From assembly GCA_963402885.1 (NCBI GenBank), contig OY727101.1, forward strand, positions 14,856,417 to 14,920,416: a DNA stretch of 64,000 bases, in the 5' to 3' direction. A model generated the notes under the pieces. The model saw only the letters and a list, made by a program, of their open reading frames with translations, was not told the origin of the DNA and did no database searches. Positions 24,601 to 35,300 of this stretch are shown here, piece by piece. The DNA comes from Antedon bifida (lineage: Eukaryota; Echinodermata; Crinoidea; Comatulida; Antedonidae). A program made the translations under genes and the position numbers. Within the stretch, counting starts at the first letter, position 1. Each line of letters opens with the position of its first letter.

Positions 24601-24927
24601 CGTTACGCCATTGTCTACAACCTAGAGATTTCTTTCTTTGAAAGACTTTAAACTCAGTAATAGTAAACAAGGCATACAGTTATTTTTGGTTTTAAAAAAG
24701 GCGAGGAAACAAAGTACAGTAAAATGCACTCTACGTTTAGAGTAAACTTCCTTCTACCGATATTTCTATTTACTGTTGTATTTCTGCAAATGTAAATAAA
24801 CAGTTACTTTTAGCATGCATATTTGAATATTTTAATACCGTATCTGTAATTATAGTTCGTCTTGTTTATTTTCAGCATTCTACAGACAATTGACAACGTT
24901 TGTAAACTTGATACAAACAAAGTTTAA
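18665..24927 (+). CDS. LGMN: Legumain (asparaginyl endopeptidase, peptidase family C13), tandem copy 1
   Basis: Lysosomal cysteine protease that cleaves after Asn. Twelve exons: 18665-18805, 20116-20213, 20308-20389, 21070-21155, 21407-21482, 21859-21921, 22338-22523, 22920-23084, 23466-23582, 23990-24157, 24349-24416, 24876-24927. They give 433 residues, the same length as human legumain. The signal peptide [16 protein letters not shown] starts at 18665; an in-frame upstream extension from 18476 is unlikely. Catalytic features seen: [13 protein letters not shown] (exon 5) and EACESGS with the nucleophilic Cys (exon 7). S1-pocket elements PSYACY and YLGD are present. The C-terminal prodomain with conserved Cys is encoded by the last three exons. 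The active-site flank reads [15 protein letters not shown], unlike TDHGAPG in copy 2. GLHVNP replaces the usual GEDVTP at the exon 3/4 junction. Serine sits where the human Asn323 auto-cleavage site is expected. AATAAA lies at 25403-25408. Confidence 0.96.
19592..19812 (-). mobile_element. SINE fragment in legumain copy 1 intron 1
   Basis: TGTACTAGGTTCTTTAATAC and CTGGGGTAACCCCCTACTCG match the SINE body seen at 48246-48540. Legumain copy 2 has no counterpart at the equivalent intron position although the flanking intron sequence aligns, so it inserted after the gene duplication or was lost in copy 2. The left part (GACATTTATATAGCGCTATTT) may be a separate repeat. Confidence 0.6.
20878..21032. 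mobile_element. Palindromic MITE family 1
   Basis: TAAAGCTCTGTCTACACTCTC to AATAGTGTAGACAGAGCTTAA, with CCATATATGG at 20923-20932. In legumain copy 1 intron 3, just before exon 4. Confidence 0.85.
21585..21772 (-). mobile_element. SINE fragment in legumain copy 1 intron 5
   Basis: GGGGTAACCCTCCTCTTCCG, AAAGATACACTGGGTTCTTT and TTTACACTGGACCTCCTAAG match the 48246-48540 SINE in the same orientation; the tRNA-like head is missing. Confidence 0.65.
22034..22137. mobile_element. Palindromic repeat with GGAACGGAAGACG arms
   Basis: GTTTCAAGGAACGGAAGACG at the left pairs with CGTCTTCCGTTCCGTGAAAC at the right around an AT-rich loop, a long hairpin in legumain copy 1 intron 6. Only one copy was seen in the window. 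Probably a MITE. Confidence 0.6.
22668..22760 (+). mobile_element. tRNA-like SINE head
   Basis: GGTACAATGGTTAGAGCAGC resembles an A box and GGTTGTGGGATTCTGGTCC a degraded B box. No intact cloverleaf follows. In legumain copy 1 intron 7. A similar, minus-strand tRNA-like piece lies at about 46385-46490 (GGTCCGGGATTAAATCC on minus). Confidence 0.45.
24449..24613. mobile_element. Short inverted-repeat element with GTGGCGTAAC ends
   Basis: AGTGGCGTAACGGGCTATGAG at the left and CTGCGTTACGCCATTG at the right form short terminal inverted repeats. A related sequence starting AGTGGCGTAATGCAGAG lies at 62683-62835. In legumain copy 1 intron 11. Confidence 0.6.
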
Positions 24928-25480
24928 ATTGGACAATATACTGTAAATGTTTTCCGGGAAAGAAATCACGATGACTATTATAAAAACAGGATTTTTTACA
25001 CATGATTAAAACGTTATTTACTAAAGAAATTATACTACGATACTTATATTATTGGATTTAATTAATTTGGTTTTTTCTTACTGAAACAGTTTCATTGAAA
25101 CATTTTAAATTTTCAAAATATACATTTGGGCATTATTAGTGTTTTAAATCAGCCAAATAATTTTTAATTTTAATTAGCAGCTGCTTATGATATTATAAAT
25201 TCTTTGTGAAAGTCGTGATTTATAATTATTTTGTAAAAATTATTTTTTCCGACAAACTGAGTCATGGTGTGCAAATAAAATGATTATAATATTAATTATA
25301 ATTAAATAATATATATCATTATTAAAATTATTTTAATATATGTAAATGTGATACAGTGACAATGTATAGATTTTACTGTTAATTTTATATGGATTATAAA
25401 TCAATAAAATAATCTCATCCATTACATAGCCTCCGTTTTATGTTGTGTACCGATACAGCTGTTTTGTTTCTACTGTAATG

Positions 25481-25800
25481 TTTGGTTCTCACTAGAGACG
25501 CAACACAAGGACGTAACGAAACGTAAGTGAGTTGACCAATAAAGCTTGGTTCCCACTACGACGCAACGCAAGGACGTAAACGTAACGCAAGCGTGGTAAC
25601 CAATGACAATCGACAGTTCGAATAATTCATCGCTTGTGATTGGTCAACTACCTTACGTTGCGTTACGTCTTTGTGTTGCGTCGCTAGTGGGAACCACGCT
25701 TTACAAGCGATTGATTATTTGAACTGTCGGTTGTCATTGTTCCACACGCTTGCGTTGCGTTTACGTCCTTGCGTTGCGTCCTAGTGCGAACCAAGCTTTA
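25481..25800. mobile_element. Nested palindromic DNA transposons (AAGCTTGGTTCCCACTA family)
   Basis: A complete palindromic element, about 25542-25701, sits inside a second copy of the same family. The left half (25481-25541, ending GTTGACCAATA) resumes at about 25702 (TACAAGCGATTGATTATTTG). The inner copy begins AAGCTTGGTTCCCACTA and ends TAGTGGGAACCACGCTT. It is flanked by TA on both sides, so the target-site duplication is TA, as expected for Tc1/mariner-type MITEs. Other copies lie at about 2132-2252, 36521-36681 and 41936-42093. No coding capacity was seen. Confidence 0.85.
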
Positions 25801-25927
25801 GTGAATTTGAAAGTGAAACCACTTTCATCATATAGCCATGACAAACAATAACTAGCAATCAGAGCGCCAGGGGTAAAGAGAAAACGGATCTAGAAAATAA
25901 AAGTGTGCGACAACCCTGGGATCGTGT

Positions 25928-26382
25928 AAGCTCATTTTCCGAGAGATATCAGCTTCATTGATCGATATATGCTCATATTTACATAATGATAATTTTAGGT
26001 CTTTTTTCTTCCTAATTTCTCAGTCTGCATAATTGCGAGTATGATGGCAAGTGGCCGCACGTGCCGTATCAAAGATAGTGTACACTATCTTTGGTAATAA
26101 TATTTGTTTTTTGTAGTGAGCCCTCTGTACTTTAAAAACTTTCCGCGAGGATAAAAGCATTTTTTTTTCATATTGAATATGAATAGCGCCGCCGTTATTA
26201 AATTCCGCATATCCGGGTCACGTGTAAATCATTGTTTACAAACAAATCGAGTCGCTGCTGATAATATTAATAATATATTGTTGGTGCATGATCTTGACCT
26301 GACCACACACTGACCACTCGCTCCACTGCTCTGAAAGTGTGTAAATTATTATATTGTAATAAAACAAATCACTCAAACAAAG
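25928..26382 (+). promoter_or_regulatory. Duplicated promoter of legumain copy 2 with a ZFYVE26 exon-1 stub
   Basis: From about 25928 (AGCTCATTTTC) the sequence parallels 17937 onward, so the duplicated segment began inside ZFYVE26 exon 1. On the minus strand the stub opens an ORF of only about eight codons. The 36-bp block at 26170-26205 is identical to the one in front of copy 1. GTCACGTGT at 26217-26225 contains a CACGTG E-box close to the TFEB/CLEAR consensus GTCACGTGAC. The start codon of copy 2 is about 160 bp downstream. Regulatory function is an inference. Confidence 0.6.
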
Positions 26383-29300
26383 ATGCTGTTTGTTTCTCTC
26401 CTGCTTGTTTCTTTAGCGTCAGTAAACTGCCGAATATTTCCAGAAATCCAGGACGATTTTGAAGGCAAGAATTGGGCTCTCATCGTAGCAGGATCGAACG
26501 GATGGGACAACTATCGGCATCAGGTACGATGAACCTTGTAACCGAATTAGCCGGCCTCAGGCACAATTAGCCTAATTATAGTTCAAGGCTAGATACAGTA
26601 GAAATACTAATGGTCAGTTTTAAATGTTAATTAACGTGACCCATGCTTTGTGGTGGAACAATTCGTTTATAATTTGTGTCAATGTCATTTTAAATTCGAA
26701 ATGGATACAAATTATATTTTCATGATCCATCCTCCCCATCACAAAGACTTTTTTTAATGTTTGCTATTTTTTTTTGTCAGAATCAGTAAGATCAAAATGC
26801 AGTTGTCGCAAGCATTCAGATGCATGTAAAAGTTGACTGGACTCTTAAAATTCTTATTTTGGTTACAAAATACAATATATAGGCCTAGGCCTATATAAAT
26901 TTGCAATGCAATGACTCGATCCTAATTTTTACGTCACAGACATTACGCTTGAGTTTATGTTTTTGTAAACATTTTTATATTACTGGTTTTTTTTAAACAT
27001 TTATTTTAAACTGTTTTGAGATTCATTTTACATACTGTACCAAACACGAGCATAAGTCATTAAAAAAAAAATATATTACCAACAAAACGATGTGTTTTTT
27101 TTCAGCGGACCTTCTCCAAAATTAATAATGGCCCTGTTAATGTTATAGTATTTAGATTGTATTGTATAAAAACACATCAGATTTTAGCATTGAGGCCAAA
27201 AATATATTAGCAAGTATACTTAAAGTATACCTTGGTAAAATCATGGATCTTAAGCTCTGTCTACACTATCAAACCAGTTTGACAAAAAAAAGTGTGATGT
27301 ACCCAAATATGGTAGTGGTGTACCCAAATATGGTAGTGGTATGACATCATCATTATTTGAGTTTCCACACATAAACAAATAATTAACCAGGTTTTTTATT
27401 TTTCTTTGTCTTGTCTTTGTCATATCTTTTATTTTATGTGGAACAATAAAATGAATGAATATATGGGCACATCACATTTTTTTGTCACATAAACTTTTAT
27501 AGTATAGATAGAGCCTAAATAACATATAAGCTCCATGGTATTAAAATCATCAATTTTGCTCAGTCATCGCCATTAATTGTCACTAATAGAAATCACATGT
27601 ATTTGACTCGATTAGATTGTTAAGTATCCTATTATATCTTGTGTAAATAGATAGTTAAGCATTATAAAACCATAAAGTATGTACATAAGGTAACATAAGA
27701 TAACCGAATGCATTTTTTATCAGTTTATTAAACTATACTAACTGGCATTTTATAGTACCAGGAATGAGTAATAGTGTACTTTCATTGTTATTATGAAATG
27801 AATCGCTACATTTGTTCAGTTCAAGCAGCAAATATGTTTGCTTATTTCTGACCTTATACTCGTGACTTTGGTATACAAAGGCAGGCTCAAACAATAAGTA
27901 TACCACATGACATATGGTATCCACATTTCACCATTTTGTTTATTTTGGTGCTTTTCTGACTTTTTAAGTTTTCCGACTTCAAATTTTGTGTGCAGTTGAG
28001 TCCGGGATTACCTTAAGTAAAGACATACATCTGATTTCCACATACAAAATAAATTAGTTTTTGTGTATAGAAATAAAACCATGTCACAAGATCCTAAATA
28101 TTGGTCTTTATTTAAAACCATGTGACATTCAGTTAGTTTTATGATGCAATTAAGACCTATGATGACTCATACATTTATCTTTTCAGTAGTTATTTTTAGT
28201 TTTGGATAAATTTTGCAGACAAATTTAGGTTTAGTACGGCCTTGTTTCCTGGTATTTTTATTCTAAGTCTGGCATTTTTTATTTCAGGTGTACGTTTTGG
28301 CAACCTAAATTATAACTGTATTATTATATATGATTAAATATTCAATAAAAAGTCTGTCACTATCCACAATAATCAATGAATGAATTATAAGTTTTATTTT
28401 TATTTATTAAATCGTGTTTTTATTTTCTAAATAGGCCGACGTTTGCCATGCCTACCAGATACTGCATCGTAACGGAATCCCTGATGAACAAATTGTTGTG
28501 ATGATGTATGATGATATAGCAAATAATGAAGAGTAGGTTTACAGTCTTTTGTTTAGCCACGCTAAAGCAGATTATTATAAGTTATTCATTTACGTTAATT
28601 TTAAATTTTATTACCATTTTAAAATATTGTAATGTATAATCGTGTATTGTTTTTTTTTAAAGAAATAAAAGGCCGGGCGTGATCATCAATCATCCAGCTG
28701 GTGATGACGTTTACCATGGTGTTCCTAAAGATTACAATGGAGAGGTATAATTACATTTCCATAATTTACTTAAGCTCTGTCTACACTACCAAATATGATT
28801 TATTAAATATAATTATTACCGTATATCCTCTGGTATAATCTAGGAGGGTGGGATTATACCAGAGGATATACGGTATTGTGAAGTTTTTTTTTTAATGTAA
28901 GCACTGCACCCTCTATATTTATTTTATATTTTTTTCAATTTGTTTTGGCAAAAATTCATAATGATGTCATGACAAAAAATCAAATAAAGTTATCTGTTTT
29001 TTATTTACTGATGTGCGTGGGCAACATAAGTTATAGAAGGTTGTTTCCTTGTCTTTAAAATAAAAATAATTCCTAAACCAGAAGGAAATAACTGCCACTA
29101 GAAATTGAAAGTCTCATAATTTTTGAAGTTATACAGTAGTATAAAATCTATTGTGTGTTCCAGCAAGTAAACAAAGACCTATGATATAGATCAGTAAAGT
29201 TCACATGACTGAACACACAAGTGTCTACTAAAAGACAATTCTTTGATATTGTTTGAAGATTACTGTTGGATATTGCTTTGTGTCTGAACAAGATATCTTT

Positions 29301-32300
29301 ATAAAAAAGATTACGTTTTAAACCATCCTGCATAAAAAATAAAGCCTTTCATATTCATTTGTTTTCCAGAAAACATAATTAACACCAAAAGTATACATGA
29401 TGGATAACAATACAAAAACCCAGGACACCATTCTGGCAGATAGTCAAAAAGCAATAAAAATATTGCTGTAAACAGACTATCCTATAGTGCTGGTTGACAA
29501 AAAAATAATTATAAGCTTTCGATTTGAAAGAAAATGTGTGAAAATCAGGGTGAGAGAAGGGGCTCTTCAGCTTTAATCAGGTGTCACCTGTCACCACCTA
29601 AATTTGCTTTACCACAGGTCCCACCATGGGGGCCTGTGGCTCAAATAGTTAGTGTCTCTCCCACCCGCCACCCCCAATTTCAAAATTCTGAATCCACGCT
29701 AGCCCTGTACCAATTTTTCATACATGCCAACACTCCCATTTTGGCCATATTTTAAACTCATCTCCACTTGTGACGTCACACACCCCTCGATAATATATAG
29801 AGGGCGCTGTTGACCGAAAAAAGGAGCACCTCCTGTTTTTGCTTCTCCTGCTTCAGATGTTGCATGTATGGTTTCTTTATAGTGTACTTTTCGTGCAATG
29901 TACACAGCTTTACATTACATCCAAAGGATGAGGCAATGAATGCATCTTGTTTTAAAGATACAAAGCAATAATTATATGCCAACTTATCAGGTCTTGATTA
30001 TATAAAAACTTTCTGTAGTGTTTAAATAGTAATATACATTTGTGGTTTCTTTTTTTTTGTTTAGGACGTGACTCCAAAAAATTTTCTGAATATTCTTCAA
30101 GGGAAAAAATCAGCAATGGCTGGTATAGGGAGTGGCAAAGTTATAGAAAGGTGAACACAATTTTTAAATTGAGATTGTTGTGAAGAACAAAGGGAATTAA
30201 AACAATTTAGGAAGCATTTGATTTTTCAGAATAAAGCAGGAAACATAAACTCCTCAGGCATTAATCTCTGTCTGCACTATCAAAATTTATATGACAAAAA
30301 CATGTGATGTGCCCAAATATGGAAGTGATATGCACAAATATGGTAGTGATATGACATCATGTCCATATATGGGCACATCACATGTTTTAGTATCCTCTAA
30401 AAATTACATCAGTAAAAGGTAGTAAATGCAAAAAGTTAGTAATTATGATTGTTGCAGAATAATTGTGCTACTGTATTATTATTTTAAAATGGTTTTGGAA
30501 AAAAAAGTCAAAAGAAATTAATTATGATGATATATTAAAATTAATTGACATATACGTTTATCTTTTTAAATTCAATTCAATTCAATAACATTTATTCAAT
30601 AATGGTAAGACAAATAATACAAGAATAATAAACAAAAGAAACAGTAATACAATACAAAAACAAGAAAAGGTAAATACGAGAAAGGAATGCCATCATTGGG
30701 GTCATGATTAGAAGTAAAAAACTTGTCTCACCATGACATTATATAATTGAAATGAATGTTGGATATTAAATAACCTTGGTCAACGCACAAAAAAATTAAC
30801 ATTTTGGTCTATTGGTTGGGCTCAATGCGGACATGCATAATAATTGAGGAATTATATATTACAATAATTTAATAACAAGTGCATTTTCTTTTTGTAGTTT
30901 TTTGTGGTAAATATATTAACATAACGAAACTTCAGTTTATGCGAAAAACTATTGAAATGAATGTTGGATAAATGACCTTTGGCCAACGCACAAGAAAATT
31001 AACATTTTGGTCTATTGGTTAGGCTCAAGTGCATTTTCTTTTTGTGGTTTTTTTTGTAATCACACTACCATTCCTAAACTTCAGTTTATGCGAAAAACTA
31101 CTGAACATTGTGCAAGAATTCCCACATAATGTAAATTAATCAGGCACGTTTCAGTTTCAAATTAATTTAAATTAATGTTTTTATTTATGTGAGTTTTTAT
31201 TATTCTGTTTAGTGGACCCAATGATAATGTGTTTGTGTATTTTACGGACCATGGCGCACCTGGCCTCATTGCCTTTCCATCTGAAGAGGTGAGTCATGAC
31301 AAGTAAAATAAATTATACGTTATATAATAGTTTATGTATAAAAGTAGACACTATTTTTCTGGGGGCGGAGAGGAGGATGGTGTAATACAGTAGAACCCCT
31401 TCTTTGTTGAGACACCCCTATTAAAGGGGCACTTTCCTGAATGAAGGGCAATACATGTTTTAACACTATGGGCACATCTATTCTGGGAACATCTCTTTTA
31501 GTATTAAGGGGACACCATGGTACCCAACAAAGTATACCCTTAATAGGGGTTCATACAATAATAAAATCAGATTTGATGGTAAAACCAAAAGTCACATTTA
31601 TAGAAGGGCATGCAGGGTATCCATATATGTCTGTATAGAAAATGTTTTTTAAGCTTTGTCCACACTATCAAACTAGTGTGATGTGCCCAAATATGGTAGT
31701 GATATTTCAAATATGGTAGTGATATCATCATGTCCATATATGGGTACATCACATTTTTTTGTCACATAAAGTTTGATAGTGTAGACAAGGCTTTAGATAT
31801 ACTGCAATTGCAACTGCAAGGACAGTTAATATTGTTTTTTGTGTTTTTCTTTTTAGCTACATGCAAAAGACCTAATCACAGCATTGAATTCTATGTACAA
31901 TGCGAAGCAGTATGCAAAGGTACAACAACATTATATTATTTTCAGTAACACAGAAGCTACCATTCAAAGACCCTCAGTACAACAAAACTTATTATTATTC
32001 AAATGGAAAATGATATATTATTATATAATTCTAAAAATGTTTTAAAAAAAACACGACTTGTTGGTATGAAGAATTATAAGAAATTAACAAAACAACATTT
32101 TTTCCTTAACGATTATACTATAATTATTATTTGTTGTTCCTTCAGCTGGTATTTTATCTGGAAGCGTGCGAATCTGGTTCAATGTTTAAAGACCTTTCAT
32201 CTACAATCAACATCTATGCCACTTCTGCTGCCAACGGCAAGGAGTCTTCATATGCCTGTTACTTTGACAAAACCCTGGAGGTGTACTTGGGTGATCTGTA

Positions 32301-35300
32301 CAGCGTCAAGTGGATGGAAGATTCAGATACGGTTAGCAAATGAATGAATAATAGCCTTTTCACATTAAAAACTGTGAATAAACTTTGGAGGTACACTCAT
32401 GTACTCAGAGTCCAGTACCATTCACATTGCCTAGTAGAAACTCCAGAAATACCTCATTCAAATCAATGGAATACCAGAATTGTATTTGTTATTTAAATTA
32501 AATACAAATAAATAAATGTTTAGCTGAGAGAGTGAACATCTGACCATGTAACAACACCGGCGTTTAGAGTCAGTACCTTTCACATTGCATCCCTGGTATG
32601 TTCTTGGTGCAAGTTTGAATGTATTGAACTGTTTTTTAATTTACAGCAAACAAAACGCCAGTATTGGCTCCAGGGTTTTTCTGAAACTGAAAGGGGTATG
32701 CAAACAATGAATAGTTCACAGTTCAAGACATTATTAGAAAACATATGAATGAGTTAATGTTCTAAGTGTTCTAATTATTTATGCTGTTATCCTTTTTGTA
32801 GGAAAACCTTGGCAAAGAATCTTTACACAAACAGTATAAGATCGTGCGAACAGAAACGAACCTTAGCCATGTACAAGAGTTTGGTGATATGAGCATGAGC
32901 AAGTGTAAAGTTGGAGATTTCCAAGGAGACGAGGCTAAGCCACTAAATCCGTTACCTTTTGCTCCTGTAAGTGAAACTAACCACTCTTCTAAAGTTCTTC
33001 TTTAAAGACAATCTTGAATGTCATAGACTCCATTTATAACCCGTACAGCTACCAGTACGGTTGTTCAGATTTCAACCTGAATAATCTTCCAATCACAAAT
33101 TAATTATGAAAATATCAAACATGAATATCATTCTATAGAATACCAATAATAGCAAATTTTATTTAGAGGGGATGGAATAGGTGTTCAACCAAACATGTCC
33201 CACAGGCCGGATCTTAACCACCTGACCTTGACATTCCACCTGCCCCACCCCACCCCCCTTTATTTTTTCAGCGTTGACCCCTGGAATTATTTATTATTAA
33301 CAGCATAAACTAGTTGTGGTATGTGGTATAATACTGAATCTATAGTTAAAGATATAGAAAACTGAAAAAGCAATGAAGATTGTTTAATGGGGTTTTTTTT
33401 GTTCTCTTTCAGCTGAATGCCATACCATCTCCTGAAGTACCTATGGCAATCCTCTATCACAAGTTGGAAAAAGCAAGCTCTGTGGAGGAAATGCAGAAAA
33501 TCAGGCACAAGATTGAAGACATGAAACGGGTACGAAAAAACAATATGACTACTGTAGGAGATTCAACGTCTGGCAAAAAGGCACTCATCCTCATGGCACC
33601 AGCCTGTGCCATCAAAATCTATAAACCCAAAGAGTTTAATACAGTATAATCACTGAATTGGTTATTACTATGAGCCTGTGTGCATGTAACCCCAACAGAT
33701 CCTTGATTTGCCCACTGATAAAAGACACAGTATCTTAAAATGATGTTATAATATACTGTACTACAATACTGCACTGTACTAAAGGGTCTTTCACACCTGT
33801 TCCGGCACGGTTCCGGTCCGGTGAATCGAACATCAATGTTTCGTTTTCACGACGCTCGACGCAGCTATGTGCAAATCAATATGCGTGTAGCTGTGTAACA
33901 ATGAGACATTGACGTTCGATTGGATTTTCCGCCGCCGCACCAGAACCGTGCCAGAAACAGGTGTGAAAGACCCTTTAAGCAGTTAAATTGTACTAACTGT
34001 CAACCAGGTCATGCTATACTTCTAGTACACTGCATTTACAATTACCTTTTCTCTTGCTACTGTAGCTATACAGCAATATCCATGAAACGATTGAGACAAT
34101 TGTAAGTCAGTCTGTTAAGAGTGAGGAGGATGCAGACAGAATTATGAAAGCGGACACTAAAGATATAACTGATTGGAACTGTTACAAGCAGGCTACTACC
34201 AAATTCTCTAAACAGTGTTATACACTGGGACAGGTAATTGTTAATCAAGGACCTTAATTACTAATTCTTTCCTCTCCTTGTTTCTCCTACGTTATGTTTC
34301 CACTCTTTCTTTGATCTCTCATAATTTCTTCCATCCCTGAAAACATCTAGCTCAAATAAGTAAAGTAATTGATAAAATTGATATTATTTATCTGTATTAA
34401 TATTATAGTAGTGTAATATACAGTACATTCAAAATATTAATTTAAATATATTACTAGTAAAAATCAAAATACCTATAAATTAATTTGTAGCGAGATGTTA
34501 AGCCTGTTTTCCAGTCGACATAATGCTTTTTTCAAATCGTTATATTTGAAAATAAATAATGATAATGATGCATTTATTTGTACCCCTTTTCTTATAAAAA
34601 AGACTGGAAAACAGGCCACTGATGACAATGATACTGTACATGTAGACCTGAAAAAAAACATAAATGTAAAATTTGTTTTATTCTTTAGCATGACTATGCC
34701 ATGACACTGATGGGCGTGTTGGTTAATTTGTGTGAAGAGCCAATCGAAACCAGCATGTAAGTACTTTATACAACTGTTTTATACAACTGATTTTTTAAAA
34801 TTCAAATTACCATTCACTATCTATTTATTATATAACACCTAAATAAATTCCTGTCATTTGATTGGACGATTGTGGGTCACATGGCGTGCAATTGTATGCA
34901 CTATTTGATTCAAATGACAGGAATCTATTTAGATGTTATAAAAACAAATAATGAATGTTTTATATTCGTGTAATGGTACAAATAATGGCATTTGGTGAAT
35001 GATGAAAGGTTATATATCAACACGGCTTCACCTCGTGCCATTATTTGCACCATTACACTCATAAACATTCATTATTTGTATAATATACTGTACATGTTTT
35101 AAAAATACTTTTTAAGAGATATTAAAAGTAGGGAGAAACCCACAAATAAAAAAAAAACAACAAAAAATCAACTATAATAACACTTTTAGTATAGATTTTT
35201 AAAATAATAAATACCGTACTGTATTAATATTATTATTGCTTTTCCTTGTTTTATTTCTAGTGTTCTACAGACAATTGACAACGTTTGTAAACTTGAGACA

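Noticed and set aside
27162-27344. Short plus-strand ORF in legumain copy 2 intron 1
   Set aside because: Its second half is MITE sequence with a tandemly doubled VVYPNMVVV stretch; repeat-derived.
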